DNA of 64,000 nucleotides, taken from NCBI RefSeq assembly GCF_003943415.1, contig NZ_RJPK01000007.1, positions 1-64,000 on the forward strand, given 5' to 3'. Positions 18,452-28,655 of the stretch are shown piece by piece. A model generated the notes under the pieces. It was not told the DNA's origin. It made no database searches and worked only from the letters and a program-made list of their open reading frames with translations. The translations under genes and the position numbers were made by a program. Within the stretch, counting starts at the first letter, position 1, and each line of letters opens with the position of its first letter. The stretch is from Streptococcus oralis (lineage in GTDB: Bacteria; Bacillota; Bacilli; Lactobacillales; Streptococcaceae).

Positions 18452-19711
18452 CTATTCTCCTTTAAATTCTAATTCTTTGTGGTAGTAAGTCCCAATTCTC
18501 AAGATACGTATTTCTTCATGCAAAGGCAAGAGCATACTGACTAAAATGATCAATGTACTTGGTATAGTCAAAAGCAAATTTGGAAGAGGTAGGAAGAAAT
18601 TAATGAAATAGGGTAAACCAATAAAAACGATCAGGTAGAGTGCTCCTACATTAGATTGTAAGGAAATGTAATGTTTCAAAACTTTTAAAGTTGCTTTCCC
18701 AGGCTGGATATAATCTAGGTATTCTCCTTGACGTTGTAAACGTTTCGCTGTTTCTTCTGGTTCTAAGTTGATATAGGCAAATAAAATTGCAAGAAGATAG
18801 ATAGCAAGCAAATAAAAGGCTAAACTTAAGGGTTTTGTAAAGTCAAATAAACTACCAAAATTTTTTGTAAAACCATGGCCAAACCAGTCTAATACCAACT
18901 GAAGCAACATAATAACACTTGAGGCATACATAATAGGCATTCCCCCAGAGGGAAGAAATTTGATAGGGAGGTAAGATTTGCCATAGTAACGACTACTTAA
19001 CATGACTCGATTTAGAGGCAAACGAATTTCAGCTCTCTCGCAGACCACGGCAATATAGCCCAAGAGCAAAAATGAGATCGCCGCACCTACTAGAAAGGCT
19101 AATCCTTCTTTAGACAAAACAGATTGTCCTATCAATACCACTAATTGGTTAGCAAATTGTAGCAGAATTCCTGAAATAATAATAATTGTCTGCCCACCTA
19201 CTCCCTTGCTAACATTCAAACTAGCCAACCAGATAATAACAAAGCCTCCTGCTACAACAGTTGCCAGTACAGCCATATTATAAATCCAATCATCTACAAG
19301 AAGCAAAAAGCGTCCATTTTCCGAACGAGCCGTGTACATAACAGCTATCCCCTGTAACACGGAAAAAATCAAAGTGAGAATCTTTTGCACAAAATCCGCT
19401 TTTTTCAATGACCAGGACTGGATATTCCAACTTTTATTCAAGTTGATGACCTGCCAAACGATCATCGTCGTAATCCATGGACCTAATCCCAGAGAAAACA
19501 TGGAAATCTTAGAGACATCTACTCCTGCTAAGGAATACAAATAGGCCAAGGGATTTTGCTCAGTTATTTGCGAAAAACCTGTATTGCCATTGTATCCTGG
19601 AAGTAAAATATGGCGACCAAGTAAATAGATCGCAATGATCAAAATTGTAAAAACTGCTCTTCGGAAAAAAATACTTGTTCGTTTCTGTTTCTTAAGACCG
19701 AAATGTTTCAT
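18452..19711 (-). CDS. secY2: SecY2, accessory Sec channel
   Basis: This 419-residue polytopic SecY paralogue with about ten membrane segments includes a GYNGNTGF plug region after the first helix and the cytosolic loop ISLQSNVGALYLIVF near the C-terminus. It forms the membrane channel for the SRRP. AAAGGATGACAG precedes the ATG. It is the first intact gene of the operon. The promoter at 20192-20220 lies about 475 nt upstream, so its message carries a decayed gene as leader. Confidence 0.95.
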   Translation of the reverse strand: MKHFGLKKQKRTSIFFRRAVFTILIIAIYLLGRHILLPGYNGNTGFSQITEQNPLAYLYSLAGVDVSKISMFSLGLGPWITTMIVWQVINLNKSWNIQSWSLKKADFVQKILTLIFSVLQGIAVMYTARSENGRFLLLVDDWIYNMAVLATVVAGGFVIIWLASLNVSKGVGGQTIIIISGILLQFANQLVVLIGQSVLSKEGLAFLVGAAISFLLLGYIAVVCERAEIRLPLNRVMLSSRYYGKSYLPIKFLPSGGMPIMYASSVIMLLQLVLDWFGHGFTKNFGSLFDFTKPLSLAFYLLAIYLLAILFAYINLEPEETAKRLQRQGEYLDYIQPGKATLKVLKHYISLQSNVGALYLIVFIGLPYFINFFLPLPNLLLTIPSTLIILVSMLLPLHEEIRILRIGTYYHKELEFKGE

Positions 19712-19744
19712 CTGTCATCCTTTATTCTTTATATTTAGCAAGTC

Positions 19745-20172
19745 TTGCGATCATTTTCTAGCAATGTTCATGCACCATCGTAACAGCAAGACAACTCAAG
19801 AAAACAGGCTCATCCCACTGATAATCAAGATAGAATTAACTGGCTTACCATGATATTTCACCTACGAAATACAGGAGCACCTCATGAGTGTAAATCTACT
19901 TGGAGCTTCTCTTCTATCCTTGAATATTTTCATGTGAGAACACCTGTTCTTCCATTTTTTCTATTTGAACATTATCAAATGCATAAACGGATTTACTTAA
20001 TCCTTAAAATTTTTATAAGTATATCAACTCTGTCATCATGATTGACATCTAAAAAACCATTCCCATACCAAATCTCTGAAGGGTAAGGAATTTTACGCTT
20101 TCTCATCTGATCATGATTCTTCGAAAGTTGAATGGATTTTTTCCGATTTTTCTCATTAAAAAATCATTTATA
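19745..20172 (-). pseudogene. Decayed small gene upstream of secY2
   Basis: Read on the minus strand, protein-like segments follow each other in shifted frames. IPYPSEIWYGNGFLDVNHDD and VDILIKIL end in frame one near 20011. KSVYAFDNVQIEKMEEQVF continues in another frame. After further stops, YLDYQWDEPVFLSCLAVTMV ends near 19763. An ATG near 20172 is followed at once by a frameshift and stop. A good promoter sits just upstream. The family is not recognised. One guess is a lost glycosyltransferase or other aSec accessory gene. The rest of the 19712-20388 gap holds only the promoter and the bgaA terminator. Confidence 0.4.
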
Positions 20173-20191
20173 AAAATTACCAGTTCCTACT

Positions 20192-20220
20192 ATTGTAGCA
20201 TATTTATCAATTATTTTCAA
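20192..20220 (-). promoter_or_regulatory. Promoter of the secY2-asp-secA2 operon
   Basis: TTGAAA (20215-20220), 17 bp, TACAAT (20192-20197) with an extended -10 TGC. It is the only good promoter I see upstream of secY2 and starts transcription near 20185, directly before the decayed gene. Confidence 0.65.
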
Positions 20221-20331
20221 ACACGACCTCTCTTTTTATAAGTGTGAAGAGCACTTTATGAATTTTGAACAAAATCCATTTGGAATAGGATTGACTATTC
20301 TAAACATTTATTTACTATTACAACTCAGACG

Positions 20332-20357
20332 AAAAAGACCAGAGCGTCACTCTGGCC
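20332..20357 (-). terminator. Terminator after bgaA
   Basis: CCAGAG (20339-20344) pairs with CTCTGG (20350-20355), extended by GG/TC, and followed on the minus strand by U5. A further 7-bp inverted repeat (20369-20375 with 20383-20389) overlaps the stop codon. Confidence 0.85.
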
Positions 20358-20388
20358 TTTTCCTGTTCAGTTTAGCTTGTAACTAAAC

Positions 20389-23300
20389 TTAGTCTTCTTT
20401 TTTGCGAGTAGTAGCTGCAAGTCCTGCACCTAAGCCCAAGATAGCCAATCCTGCTGCTAAAGCTGACACCTGAGACTCACTTCCTGTATTTGGAAGGTGA
20501 CCTTTTTCAGTTTGTGTCACTTTTTCTTCTTGAGATTGTGCTCCTGTTTGAGCCAGTTGGTGCGCATCTGGATTGACAGGAACTTGTGGGTTTAGTTCTT
20601 CTTCTGCTACAGCAGTTCCCACTTCCACGATACGATCTTGCGCAACTATCTTATCAAAGGTTTCTTTCGATGTACGCTTACCATTTTCGACTTCTACTAG
20701 GTGGACACGAACACCTTTTTGACCTTCTTGAAGAACACGACTTTCACCCACATAAAGTTTGTCAGTCTTACGTTCTTGAACTTTGAAATCAATTGCCTCT
20801 TCTTCCACTAGGAGTTCTGGTTTGTGATGAACCAAATCTCTGACACCATCAAGTGGTTGAGCCGTACCACGTTTAGTCCCAACTTCCACGATACGATCTT
20901 GCGCAACTATCTTATCAAAGGTTTCTTTTGATGTACGCTTACCGTTTTCGACTTCTACTAGATGAATACGAACACCCTTTTGACCTTCTTGAAGAACACG
21001 ACTTTCACCCACATAAAGTTTATCAGTCTTACGTTCTTGAACTTTGAAATCAATTGCCTCTTCTTCCACTAGGAGTTCTGGTTTGTGATGAACCAAATCT
21101 TTGACACCATCAAGCGGTTGAGCCGTACCACGTTTAGTTCCAACGAGAAGGATCCGGTTAACAGGAGCCTGGATCACTTCATGGAGTTTCTCTTCACGAG
21201 TTCCGTCTGGGCTAACAGATGTAAGAATGCGTTCCTTACCAACTTGTCCTTCTTGTTCTACACGGCTTTCACCTACATATAGACTTGAATCTTCTTTTTC
21301 AACAGTTTGGAAGGCAAGTTCTTTTTCGACAAGCTCAAGACTTGGATTTTCTTCTTGAATAGCAGGGGCTGGTTTCTCAGAAACTGGTTTTTCCTTGACT
21401 AGTTGGATACGGTATTCCTTGACTTGTTTTCCACTTTCTGAAACGAGGCGAACAAGTACTGGAAGGTTATCATCGCCACTATCTACAACTGTTGAAGCTA
21501 CTTGGTCTGTTTCTTCAACTGAAACTTTTGGACGTTGACCTTTATAGGTAATTTGATAGTCTTGACGATTTTCAGCGAAATCAGGAAGTTCTTTTCCATC
21601 TACAAGAATCTTCGATGCAGTGCTTTCTTGAGGCAGTTCGCTTGGTGCAAGGAAGGTCATCTCAATCATCGCAACACCGCTCTTGTCTGCTTTACGCTCC
21701 ATACGCCATCTCATAGCTTTGGCTTTCACAGCTTTAAATGTTACGTTAATTTCATCTCCAGCTTCAATGTCTTTATCCGCACGATAAGGAACAGCTTCCC
21801 AATTTTCTGGATTGTTGAATGGATGGGCTGCATCGTAGGCTTGGTAGTTTGAATAGTAGGTAGGCACTTCAAAATCTGGGCCAATATAACGTTCCAAAAC
21901 AAGTTTAGATGGCGCATCCGTTCCACTATCTGCAAAGAAGTGAAGTTTGGATTGCGCAACAGTCCGTTCTACAATCTTACCATTTTCACGGAAAATAACA
22001 CCTGTTGATACTTCTGGATTAGAAGATGGTGTTGGAGACCAGTTTGTCCAACGACGATTTTCATTGTGGTCTCCATCATTGATATAGTCTACACGGTCAT
22101 GTGAACTTGGATCAATATCATTAGTTGCAGAAGCAAAGGCTTGGTTACTGTTTTCATCATAGTTAGGGTTGTTTGAGAGAGCCTCACCAAGTTTGTCCGT
22201 CACTCGTACAGTGAACTCCGCAACGAGGTCACTACCAAGGACACGACCGCGAACAGTAAATTGACCTGCTTTTGTCAGATTTTCTGCTGGAACTTCTTCC
22301 CATTCAACTGCCAAGTCTTTTGTTTCGTAACCGTCTTTACCCGTGAAGTAAACAGGAACCTTAGTTGGCAATTCAAGTGGTTGCCCTACTTGCAACAAGC
22401 GAGCTTGTTTAACCGCTACAACTGGTTTACGAGAGAGCAAGTCTTTATCCTTAGTGAAGTGCAGACGGTATTCTCCTAGGATGTCGCCATTTTCAGCTTT
22501 CGCGATAACACGAACTGGCTCACCTTCACGAACACTTGGAACGACGGTAGCGAGACCATTGTTGCTAACACTTGCTGTTACTGCAGGAACTTTTCCATCT
22601 GCAGACTCAAGGTAGTAGTCTGTCAATTCAGGGTTGAAGTTTGCTAAGCCTTTACCATCAACTTGGATTCTTGTTTGTCCTTGTTTGGCTGCCGCAACTT
22701 GTTTCGCAAAGATTTGTACTTCTGTGATAGAAGTTCCACGCTTATTATCTGCTTTCACCATGCGAATGCGAACAGCATAGGTTTCAACTTTATCAAAGCT
22801 AAAGTGATTCATTTCTCCAGCCTTGAGTTGAGCTGGGGCTTTTAGATTTGTAACAGGTTTCCAGTTGGCTGGATCGTTAAATACATGGTTTTCCTCACCT
22901 ACAAAGCTAGGGTTTTTAGGAGCTGTCGGAACGGTCTTACCAACATAATACTCGATCACATAAGACTTCGGTGCACCTACCCCATGGTCTTCGTGGAATC
23001 CGACACTTAGATTATCAACTGAACGTTTGCTCAAGATACCTGAATCTCCAAATAGAACACCAACTGAAGCTTCTGGATTACTACGATTCCAGTTCGTCCA
23101 ACGATTAGCTGGGCGGTCATTAAAGGAAATCAATTTATCGTTGACGTTTGAAACAGGGTCGCTCGGATTTGAGTCTGAAGCAAAAGCCAGTGGCAATTCT
23201 GAACCTGTCCATTGGTCAGAAATGTTTGCACCTTGCTCAGTTTGAGCAGACACACGAACATGAAGTTTGGTAGTTAATTGCGAACCTTCTAGGCGACCAT

Positions 23301-26300
23301 TAACTGTAAAGACACCTTCCTTAGCGTATTGGTCTGATTGAATCGCATCCCATGTAACCTTAGCTGATGAAACGTGACCATTTGAATCGTAGGTACGAAC
23401 ACTTTCTGGTAATTGTGGCGCTTCTGCGATTGGTGTTGTCACACTAACTTCTTCAACTGAAACGATACCTTCTACAGATACTTTAGCACGCGCTTCAAGG
23501 TTAATCCCTTCAACTTTACCTAGAACTTCAAAGGTTTGATAATGGTCTAGTTTTTCTTTTGGAATAGCTTGCCAAGTGACTTTGTGAGCTTTAGGGAAAC
23601 CTTTGTCGTACTCAACAGTTACTGTTGATGGAAGAGTAGGTTCTTGATGCAAGTCAGTCACTACATTTACAGGGCGGATAGATTGTGCAACCTTCTTCTC
23701 AGTGTTGGCTTGGATAGTGAGTTCAACTTGGCCTGTAGCTCCCTCATATTCTGCTTTGAGAGTGACTGCTCCTGGCTTATGTAACTCAAGCATTCCTTTA
23801 CGAACTGCGACTTCCCCTTCACCACTTGTAGAGAAGGTTACTTTATCAGCTGGTAAAACTGCTTGTGTTCCGTCTTGATAGTGAGCGAGTACAGACAATT
23901 TGACTGTTTGGTCTTCTTTGAGAGCATCAGCTTTCTCCACTTGTAGGCTCAAATGGTCAATTTTTGGTGCTTCTTCGAGGAACTGAATAGCATACATTTG
24001 AAGAGGGCCACCATCTTTTGGTTGAACATAGATGCTTGCACGCATGCCGTTTACTGCACTTGCTTGAAGGACTGTAACATCAGCATTTTCAGCACTTGCT
24101 GTAACTTCTGACAATTGGGCACCATAAGCAAGAGTTCGATATTGCATTGGATTTTGACTAGTAAGGCCTGTGACAGCTTCACCGCCAACAGTTACATTTG
24201 GTGCTACAGGTGCTGCAGGATTGCCTTCTTCTACTACAAGAGTAGCATGTACGGTTTCGCCTCCTAATTGACCAGTCATTTGAATACGTGATCCTGCTAC
24301 TGAAAGTTTGGCTTTATCTGCTTCCGCAATCTCCCACTTATCAACTTCGTATTCTTGAACGCTTCCATCTGTTACAGCGATAGAAACGTATTTATCAACA
24401 GCATTTAAATCTGTTCCTGGAGCAACACGTTTAACAGTTGGTAGTTCTTTCGCAATTGCTAGAACCTCAACACGAGCCTCTACCTCACGTCCGTCTGCCA
24501 TGCCTTTAACTGTCACAACTCCAGCTTGACTCACATCAACTGAAGACCATGTTACTGGACGTTTTTCACGACTGCCATCACTGTAAACAAAAGCAACAGT
24601 CTTCGGCATTTTCGGTTCTTTCTCGATAACAGTACGTACTTTTGGTACCTCTGTTCCTAGAACTGTCTTTTCTTGTCCTTCTTTCTTACCAGTAAAGACT
24701 GTTACTTGACCAGATTTCAAGAGATCCGAATGAGCTGTCAGCGTGAATTTACCTGCTTGTTCAGTTGATTTGACAATGGCAACCCCTTTACCGTTAAAGG
24801 CTCTGCGAATCCAAGAGCCATCTGCTTGCGCCTTGTAGCGTTCACGGCTGGCTTGTTCCCCATTATCAACACCGACTAGTTGACCTTGTCCATGCAATTG
24901 GAAACGAACCAAATTATTGGCAGTTGGCACTACATTTCCTTGACTATCAACGATTTCGTAGTAGATGTAGGTCAAGTCTTTTCCATCTGCGGCGATTGCG
25001 TGTTCTTCCTTGACAAGACGAACACCTGCTGGTTGGCCTGCAGTGGTAATCTTGTCACGTGCAATTTCTTTACCAGCTTCATCACGAGCTACTGCTTCTA
25101 AAGTACCTGGTTGGTAAGCAACCTTCCACTCAAGGTAGAGTTCCTTGGCATTGGCGCCTTCTTGGTAGGTACGGCCATCGCTGGTTTGTTTTTTGTTGAA
25201 GGTCTTAACTCCGAGAGATTGACCGTTCAAGAACAATTCAACGCTTGCAGCGTTTGAATAGGCGCGAACTGGGATTTTTCCGTCTGCATCAGCTACATTC
25301 GCTTTTAGAGTAGGGTTTTCCCAGTTCCAGTGAGGAAGGAGGTGAACCATTGGTTTCTTCTTAACAGAAACCCATTGGCTTTGGTAAAGATAGAAGTCAT
25401 GTTTTGGAATACCAGCTGTATCTACGATTCCAAAATAAGAGCTCTTAACCGGTGTATGGTTTTGGTTGTGCCATGGAGTAGGCTCACCGATATAGTCCGT
25501 ACCTGTCCAGATAAACTGTCCAGCATAGCCAGCATTGTCGCGGTCAAAAGTCCATGAATCTGTTGCAGTTTTACCCCAACCAACACGGTCATTACCATAG
25601 TCAGACTGTTCGTAGTTACGCTCAGGTCCGTTACTATGTTTCAATTCCTGTTCAGGACGATAGTAACTTCCACGTGTACGGGTTGCTGAAGATGTCTCAG
25701 AGCCGTAAATCAACCAGTTTGGATGTTTCGCACGAAGGGCTTTGTAGTTGTCTTCAGAATAGTTGAATCCAACCGCATCCAGTTCATCAGCAATTTTCTC
25801 ATGTCCACCACTACCATTACCGAAACGGAACTTATCTGCTCCCATGGTAACGTAACGAGTTTTATCAACATCCTTGATAACTTTGACCAAACGTTTTACA
25901 GTTGCTAGAGAATGAGCATCACCGTTGGCTTCACCGATTTCGTTTCCGATAGACCACATGAAGACAGCTGGGTTATTTTTGTCTCTTTCGACCATAGTAC
26001 GTAGATCGTAATCAGACCATTTTTCGCCTTTTCGAGCTTCTGGGTGAGTGGCATCTTTTTCAAAGAAACGTCCGTAATCATAAGGTTTTTTGCCATTATA
26101 CCAGGTATCAAAGGCCTCTTCCTGAACAAGCAAACCAAGTTCTGCTGCGATTTGCAAGGTTTGCTCACTAGCAGGGTTGTGGGTTGTACGAATAGAGTTA
26201 ACCCCCATCTCCTTCATTTGTTTGAGACGGCGATATTCTGCTTTATAATTTTCTTCTGCTCCAAGCGCTCCGTGGTCATGGTGCAAGGAAACGCCATGGA

Positions 26301-27630
26301 ATTTAATGCGTTCACCATTTAAAGAGAAGCCTTCATTTGGAGTCCAATTATAGTAACGGTAACCAAACAAATCCTTCTTAGCATCAACCAACTGACCGTC
26401 ACGGTAAACACGCGTAATCAATTCGTACAAGGCAGGTTTATCATTTAAAACTGTCCAGAGTTTTGGTCTTTCAACTTCTAAAATCGCATCAAGACTTGTT
26501 GATTCATGTGCTTTCAAGGTACGACTCGCTGTACGAACCAAGCCCGTTACAGCCTGACCACCACGTTCAACGATTTGATATTCTGCCACCAGTTCATGGT
26601 CTTTATCATCTGTATTGATGATTTTGCTGGCTACATGAGTTTCAACCTTGCCATGTTGCTGTTGTTCCAGTTTTGGCGTTAAGATGGTTGTTCCATTTTT
26701 CTCAACATGAACTTTATCTGTCACTTGCAAGGTCACATCACGATAAATACCGCTACCTGAGTACCAACGGCTACTTGGTTGTTTGTTGATTGCATGGACA
26801 GCAATCACATTCTCACGACCATCTTTGTGAAGGTATTTGGTGATATCGTATGAGAACTGGTTGTAACCATTTGGATAATGTCCTACTAACTGACCATTGA
26901 CATAGACTTGAGAGTCCATGTAGACACCATCAAAGGTCACACGAACATTCTTCTTGAGATCTTTTTCATCAAGTTTAAAGGTCTTACGATACCAAGCTTC
27001 ACCACCATTGAGCTGGCCACCTTCGTTTTGGGCAGGTGACTGATGATCAAAATCATTAAAGATACTCCAGTCATGTGGAAGATCCAATTTTTGCCATGTT
27101 GATACATCGGCATCTGGTTTCACAGCTTCTTTAGGATTCGCATTGAGTTTAAAGTGCCAATTTTGATTAAAATTCACTTTTCTATCTTCAATCATTTGAT
27201 TCACTTCTTCATTTGTCGCAGCTTTCAAATCTTCCTTGACAGGCTTTTCTTGACTTGAAGCTTGAGATTCTACCTTTGGAGCTGTTTCTTCAGGTTTGAG
27301 AGACACTTTCTCCTCTTTTGGAGCTACAGGTTCATCTTCTTTCTTCTCTGGTTTGCTTGTTTCAGTTGGAGTAGCTTGACTTTGGTCAACACTTGCAACA
27401 TCCTTGTGTTCTGCTACAGCTTGATCTTCTTTTTCCTCCACTGCTGGACTTTCCTCTTTTGCTTGTTCCACAGTGTGAGTAATTGGAGTTTCATCCGCGA
27501 AAACTGGTGATTCTCCAACGACACTTCCTCCAAATAGAACCGCACAGGTTCCAATCATGACAGAGCAAGCGCCTACGGCAAACTTACGAATGCTGTAGAC
27601 TCTTTTACGATTCCAATGGCCTTTTTCCAT
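20389..27630 (-). CDS. bgaA: BgaA, cell-wall anchored beta-galactosidase (GH2)
   Basis: This 2,413-residue surface exo-beta-galactosidase removes terminal galactose from host N-glycans and also serves in adherence. It has a YSIRK signal peptide (residues 12-16), a Glu/Pro-rich spacer, the GH2 sandwich/barrel with MWSIGNE (acid/base E564) and YGSETSSA (nucleophile E645), Ig-like domains, two CBM71-type modules (RWTNW near 1513 and 1860), three G5-like repeats near the C-terminus, and LPNTG at 2379-2383 with tail. The two Glu fall at the residue numbers known for pneumococcal BgaA, which supports the start at 27630 with GGAGG upstream rather than an ATG 33 bp earlier. A candidate cre site overlaps the transcription start. 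It is somewhat longer than pneumococcal BgaA (about 2,230). Confidence 0.97.
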   Translation of the reverse strand: MEKGHWNRKRVYSIRKFAVGACSVMIGTCAVLFGGSVVGESPVFADETPITHTVEQAKEESPAVEEKEDQAVAEHKDVASVDQSQATPTETSKPEKKEDEPVAPKEEKVSLKPEETAPKVESQASSQEKPVKEDLKAATNEEVNQMIEDRKVNFNQNWHFKLNANPKEAVKPDADVSTWQKLDLPHDWSIFNDFDHQSPAQNEGGQLNGGEAWYRKTFKLDEKDLKKNVRVTFDGVYMDSQVYVNGQLVGHYPNGYNQFSYDITKYLHKDGRENVIAVHAINKQPSSRWYSGSGIYRDVTLQVTDKVHVEKNGTTILTPKLEQQQHGKVETHVASKIINTDDKDHELVAEYQIVERGGQAVTGLVRTASRTLKAHESTSLDAILEVERPKLWTVLNDKPALYELITRVYRDGQLVDAKKDLFGYRYYNWTPNEGFSLNGERIKFHGVSLHHDHGALGAEENYKAEYRRLKQMKEMGVNSIRTTHNPASEQTLQIAAELGLLVQEEAFDTWYNGKKPYDYGRFFEKDATHPEARKGEKWSDYDLRTMVERDKNNPAVFMWSIGNEIGEANGDAHSLATVKRLVKVIKDVDKTRYVTMGADKFRFGNGSGGHEKIADELDAVGFNYSEDNYKALRAKHPNWLIYGSETSSATRTRGSYYRPEQELKHSNGPERNYEQSDYGNDRVGWGKTATDSWTFDRDNAGYAGQFIWTGTDYIGEPTPWHNQNHTPVKSSYFGIVDTAGIPKHDFYLYQSQWVSVKKKPMVHLLPHWNWENPTLKANVADADGKIPVRAYSNAASVELFLNGQSLGVKTFNKKQTSDGRTYQEGANAKELYLEWKVAYQPGTLEAVARDEAGKEIARDKITTAGQPAGVRLVKEEHAIAADGKDLTYIYYEIVDSQGNVVPTANNLVRFQLHGQGQLVGVDNGEQASRERYKAQADGSWIRRAFNGKGVAIVKSTEQAGKFTLTAHSDLLKSGQVTVFTGKKEGQEKTVLGTEVPKVRTVIEKEPKMPKTVAFVYSDGSREKRPVTWSSVDVSQAGVVTVKGMADGREVEARVEVLAIAKELPTVKRVAPGTDLNAVDKYVSIAVTDGSVQEYEVDKWEIAEADKAKLSVAGSRIQMTGQLGGETVHATLVVEEGNPAAPVAPNVTVGGEAVTGLTSQNPMQYRTLAYGAQLSEVTASAENADVTVLQASAVNGMRASIYVQPKDGGPLQMYAIQFLEEAPKIDHLSLQVEKADALKEDQTVKLSVLAHYQDGTQAVLPADKVTFSTSGEGEVAVRKGMLELHKPGAVTLKAEYEGATGQVELTIQANTEKKVAQSIRPVNVVTDLHQEPTLPSTVTVEYDKGFPKAHKVTWQAIPKEKLDHYQTFEVLGKVEGINLEARAKVSVEGIVSVEEVSVTTPIAEAPQLPESVRTYDSNGHVSSAKVTWDAIQSDQYAKEGVFTVNGRLEGSQLTTKLHVRVSAQTEQGANISDQWTGSELPLAFASDSNPSDPVSNVNDKLISFNDRPANRWTNWNRSNPEASVGVLFGDSGILSKRSVDNLSVGFHEDHGVGAPKSYVIEYYVGKTVPTAPKNPSFVGEENHVFNDPANWKPVTNLKAPAQLKAGEMNHFSFDKVETYAVRIRMVKADNKRGTSITEVQIFAKQVAAAKQGQTRIQVDGKGLANFNPELTDYYLESADGKVPAVTASVSNNGLATVVPSVREGEPVRVIAKAENGDILGEYRLHFTKDKDLLSRKPVVAVKQARLLQVGQPLELPTKVPVYFTGKDGYETKDLAVEWEEVPAENLTKAGQFTVRGRVLGSDLVAEFTVRVTDKLGEALSNNPNYDENSNQAFASATNDIDPSSHDRVDYINDGDHNENRRWTNWSPTPSSNPEVSTGVIFRENGKIVERTVAQSKLHFFADSGTDAPSKLVLERYIGPDFEVPTYYSNYQAYDAAHPFNNPENWEAVPYRADKDIEAGDEINVTFKAVKAKAMRWRMERKADKSGVAMIEMTFLAPSELPQESTASKILVDGKELPDFAENRQDYQITYKGQRPKVSVEETDQVASTVVDSGDDNLPVLVRLVSESGKQVKEYRIQLVKEKPVSEKPAPAIQEENPSLELVEKELAFQTVEKEDSSLYVGESRVEQEGQVGKERILTSVSPDGTREEKLHEVIQAPVNRILLVGTKRGTAQPLDGVKDLVHHKPELLVEEEAIDFKVQERKTDKLYVGESRVLQEGQKGVRIHLVEVENGKRTSKETFDKIVAQDRIVEVGTKRGTAQPLDGVRDLVHHKPELLVEEEAIDFKVQERKTDKLYVGESRVLQEGQKGVRVHLVEVENGKRTSKETFDKIVAQDRIVEVGTAVAEEELNPQVPVNPDAHQLAQTGAQSQEEKVTQTEKGHLPNTGSESQVSALAAGLAILGLGAGLAATTRKKED
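20616..21140 (-). repeat. 264-bp tandem duplication of a G5 module in bgaA
   Basis: Two nearly identical 88-codon units (starting about 20616 and 20880) encode KVQERKTDKLYVGESRVLQE. A third, diverged unit follows upstream in the gene. Confidence 0.85.
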
Positions 27631-27643
27631 AAAATCCTCCTTT

Positions 27644-27667
27644 GGTAACCGCTTCCATTTCATTGTA
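27644..27667 (-). promoter_or_regulatory. bgaA -10 and candidate CcpA site (cre)
   Basis: The -10 TACAAT (27662-27667) is followed by TGGAAGCGGTTACC (27644-27657), a two-mismatch fit to the cre consensus, placed at the expected start of transcription. This would fit sugar repression of bgaA. Confidence 0.5.
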
Positions 27668-27849
27668 AGCGTATTACTTTTCCATAGCCTTTTACCACTA
27701 TTTTATAAAATAATATAAGAAACTTCAATACTGGCAGCATAAAAATCATACTTTTGATTGTTTTTTCTAAAATTTGTAGAAGATTTAAAAAATGTGAATA
27801 TAGATTTAGAACAAAAACAAACAATTTTTGACACTCAGTTAAATATTAT

Positions 27850-27874
27850 AAAAAAGTTCCTTTTGTAAGGAACT
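27850..27874 (-). terminator. Terminator after the SDR gene
   Basis: AGTTCC (27855-27860) pairs with GGAACT (27869-27874), followed by a U-run on the minus strand. It isolates bgaA from the housekeeping operon. Confidence 0.8.
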
Positions 27875-27878
27875 CCTT

Positions 27879-28634
27879 TTACTTATAATTAAATATTCCC
27901 CCTGCCAACTTATCAGCTAGTTTAGGAAAGAGGCTATAAAATTTGTGGGCTAAATTGAGCAAAAGTGGAAGATTGAGTTCTCGTTTATTTTTTCCTATGG
28001 TTTTGACAATCTTTCTAGCGACTGCATCTGGTTCCAAGAGAAAACGGTCCACAGACTGGAGGTAGCTGCCATCTGGGTCGGCCTGGTCAAAAAAGGCAGT
28101 ACGAATCGGTCCTGGATTAACCGTCGTTACATAAACACCATAGGGCATCAGTTCGAGGCGCAGAGCATTTGAAAATCCAATAGCCGCAAACTTGGTCGCT
28201 GAGTAGAGACTGGATTTTCCTGTAGCTATCAAACCTGCCATGCTGACGATATTGATGATATGGCCTTTTCGGCTTTCTTTCATACGAGCTGCAAGACGAC
28301 GAGACAGATTCATCAGGGCAAAGGTATTAACCTCGAACATCTGGTGAATGTCTTGATCAGAGATCTTGTCAAAGTCTTCAAAAATACCATAGCCAGCATT
28401 GTTGATTAAGACATCAATTTTACCATAACGGAGATAGAGGTCAGCTACCAGATCTTCTAGAACCGAGTCATCAGTAATGTCGATTTCAATCAATTCCACA
28501 TGGGGATGGTTTCCATATAGCTCCGACAGTTTTTCCTTGTTTCTACCTAGTAAGATGAGTTGGTCATCTGGCAAGAGTTTGACCATTTCTTGGGCCAATC
28601 CGCCACTAGCTCCTGTAATGAGAATAGTAGACAT
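27879..28634 (-). CDS. Short-chain dehydrogenase/reductase
   Basis: This 251-residue classical SDR has TGASGGLA (nucleotide-binding Gly motif) at the N-terminus, NNAGYG, and YSATK as the catalytic Tyr-x3-Lys with the Ser of SMAG upstream. The substrate cannot be told from sequence. The start at 28634 has AAAGGA eight bases upstream, while the in-frame ATG at 28649 has none. It is the last gene of the miaA-hflX-hypothetical-rnz-SDR run, an order also known from pneumococcus. Confidence 0.9.
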   Translation of the reverse strand: MSTILITGASGGLAQEMVKLLPDDQLILLGRNKEKLSELYGNHPHVELIEIDITDDSVLEDLVADLYLRYGKIDVLINNAGYGIFEDFDKISDQDIHQMFEVNTFALMNLSRRLAARMKESRKGHIINIVSMAGLIATGKSSLYSATKFAAIGFSNALRLELMPYGVYVTTVNPGPIRTAFFDQADPDGSYLQSVDRFLLEPDAVARKIVKTIGKNKRELNLPLLLNLAHKFYSLFPKLADKLAGGIFNYK

Positions 28635-28655
28635 GCTTCGTCCTTTCAATAACTG

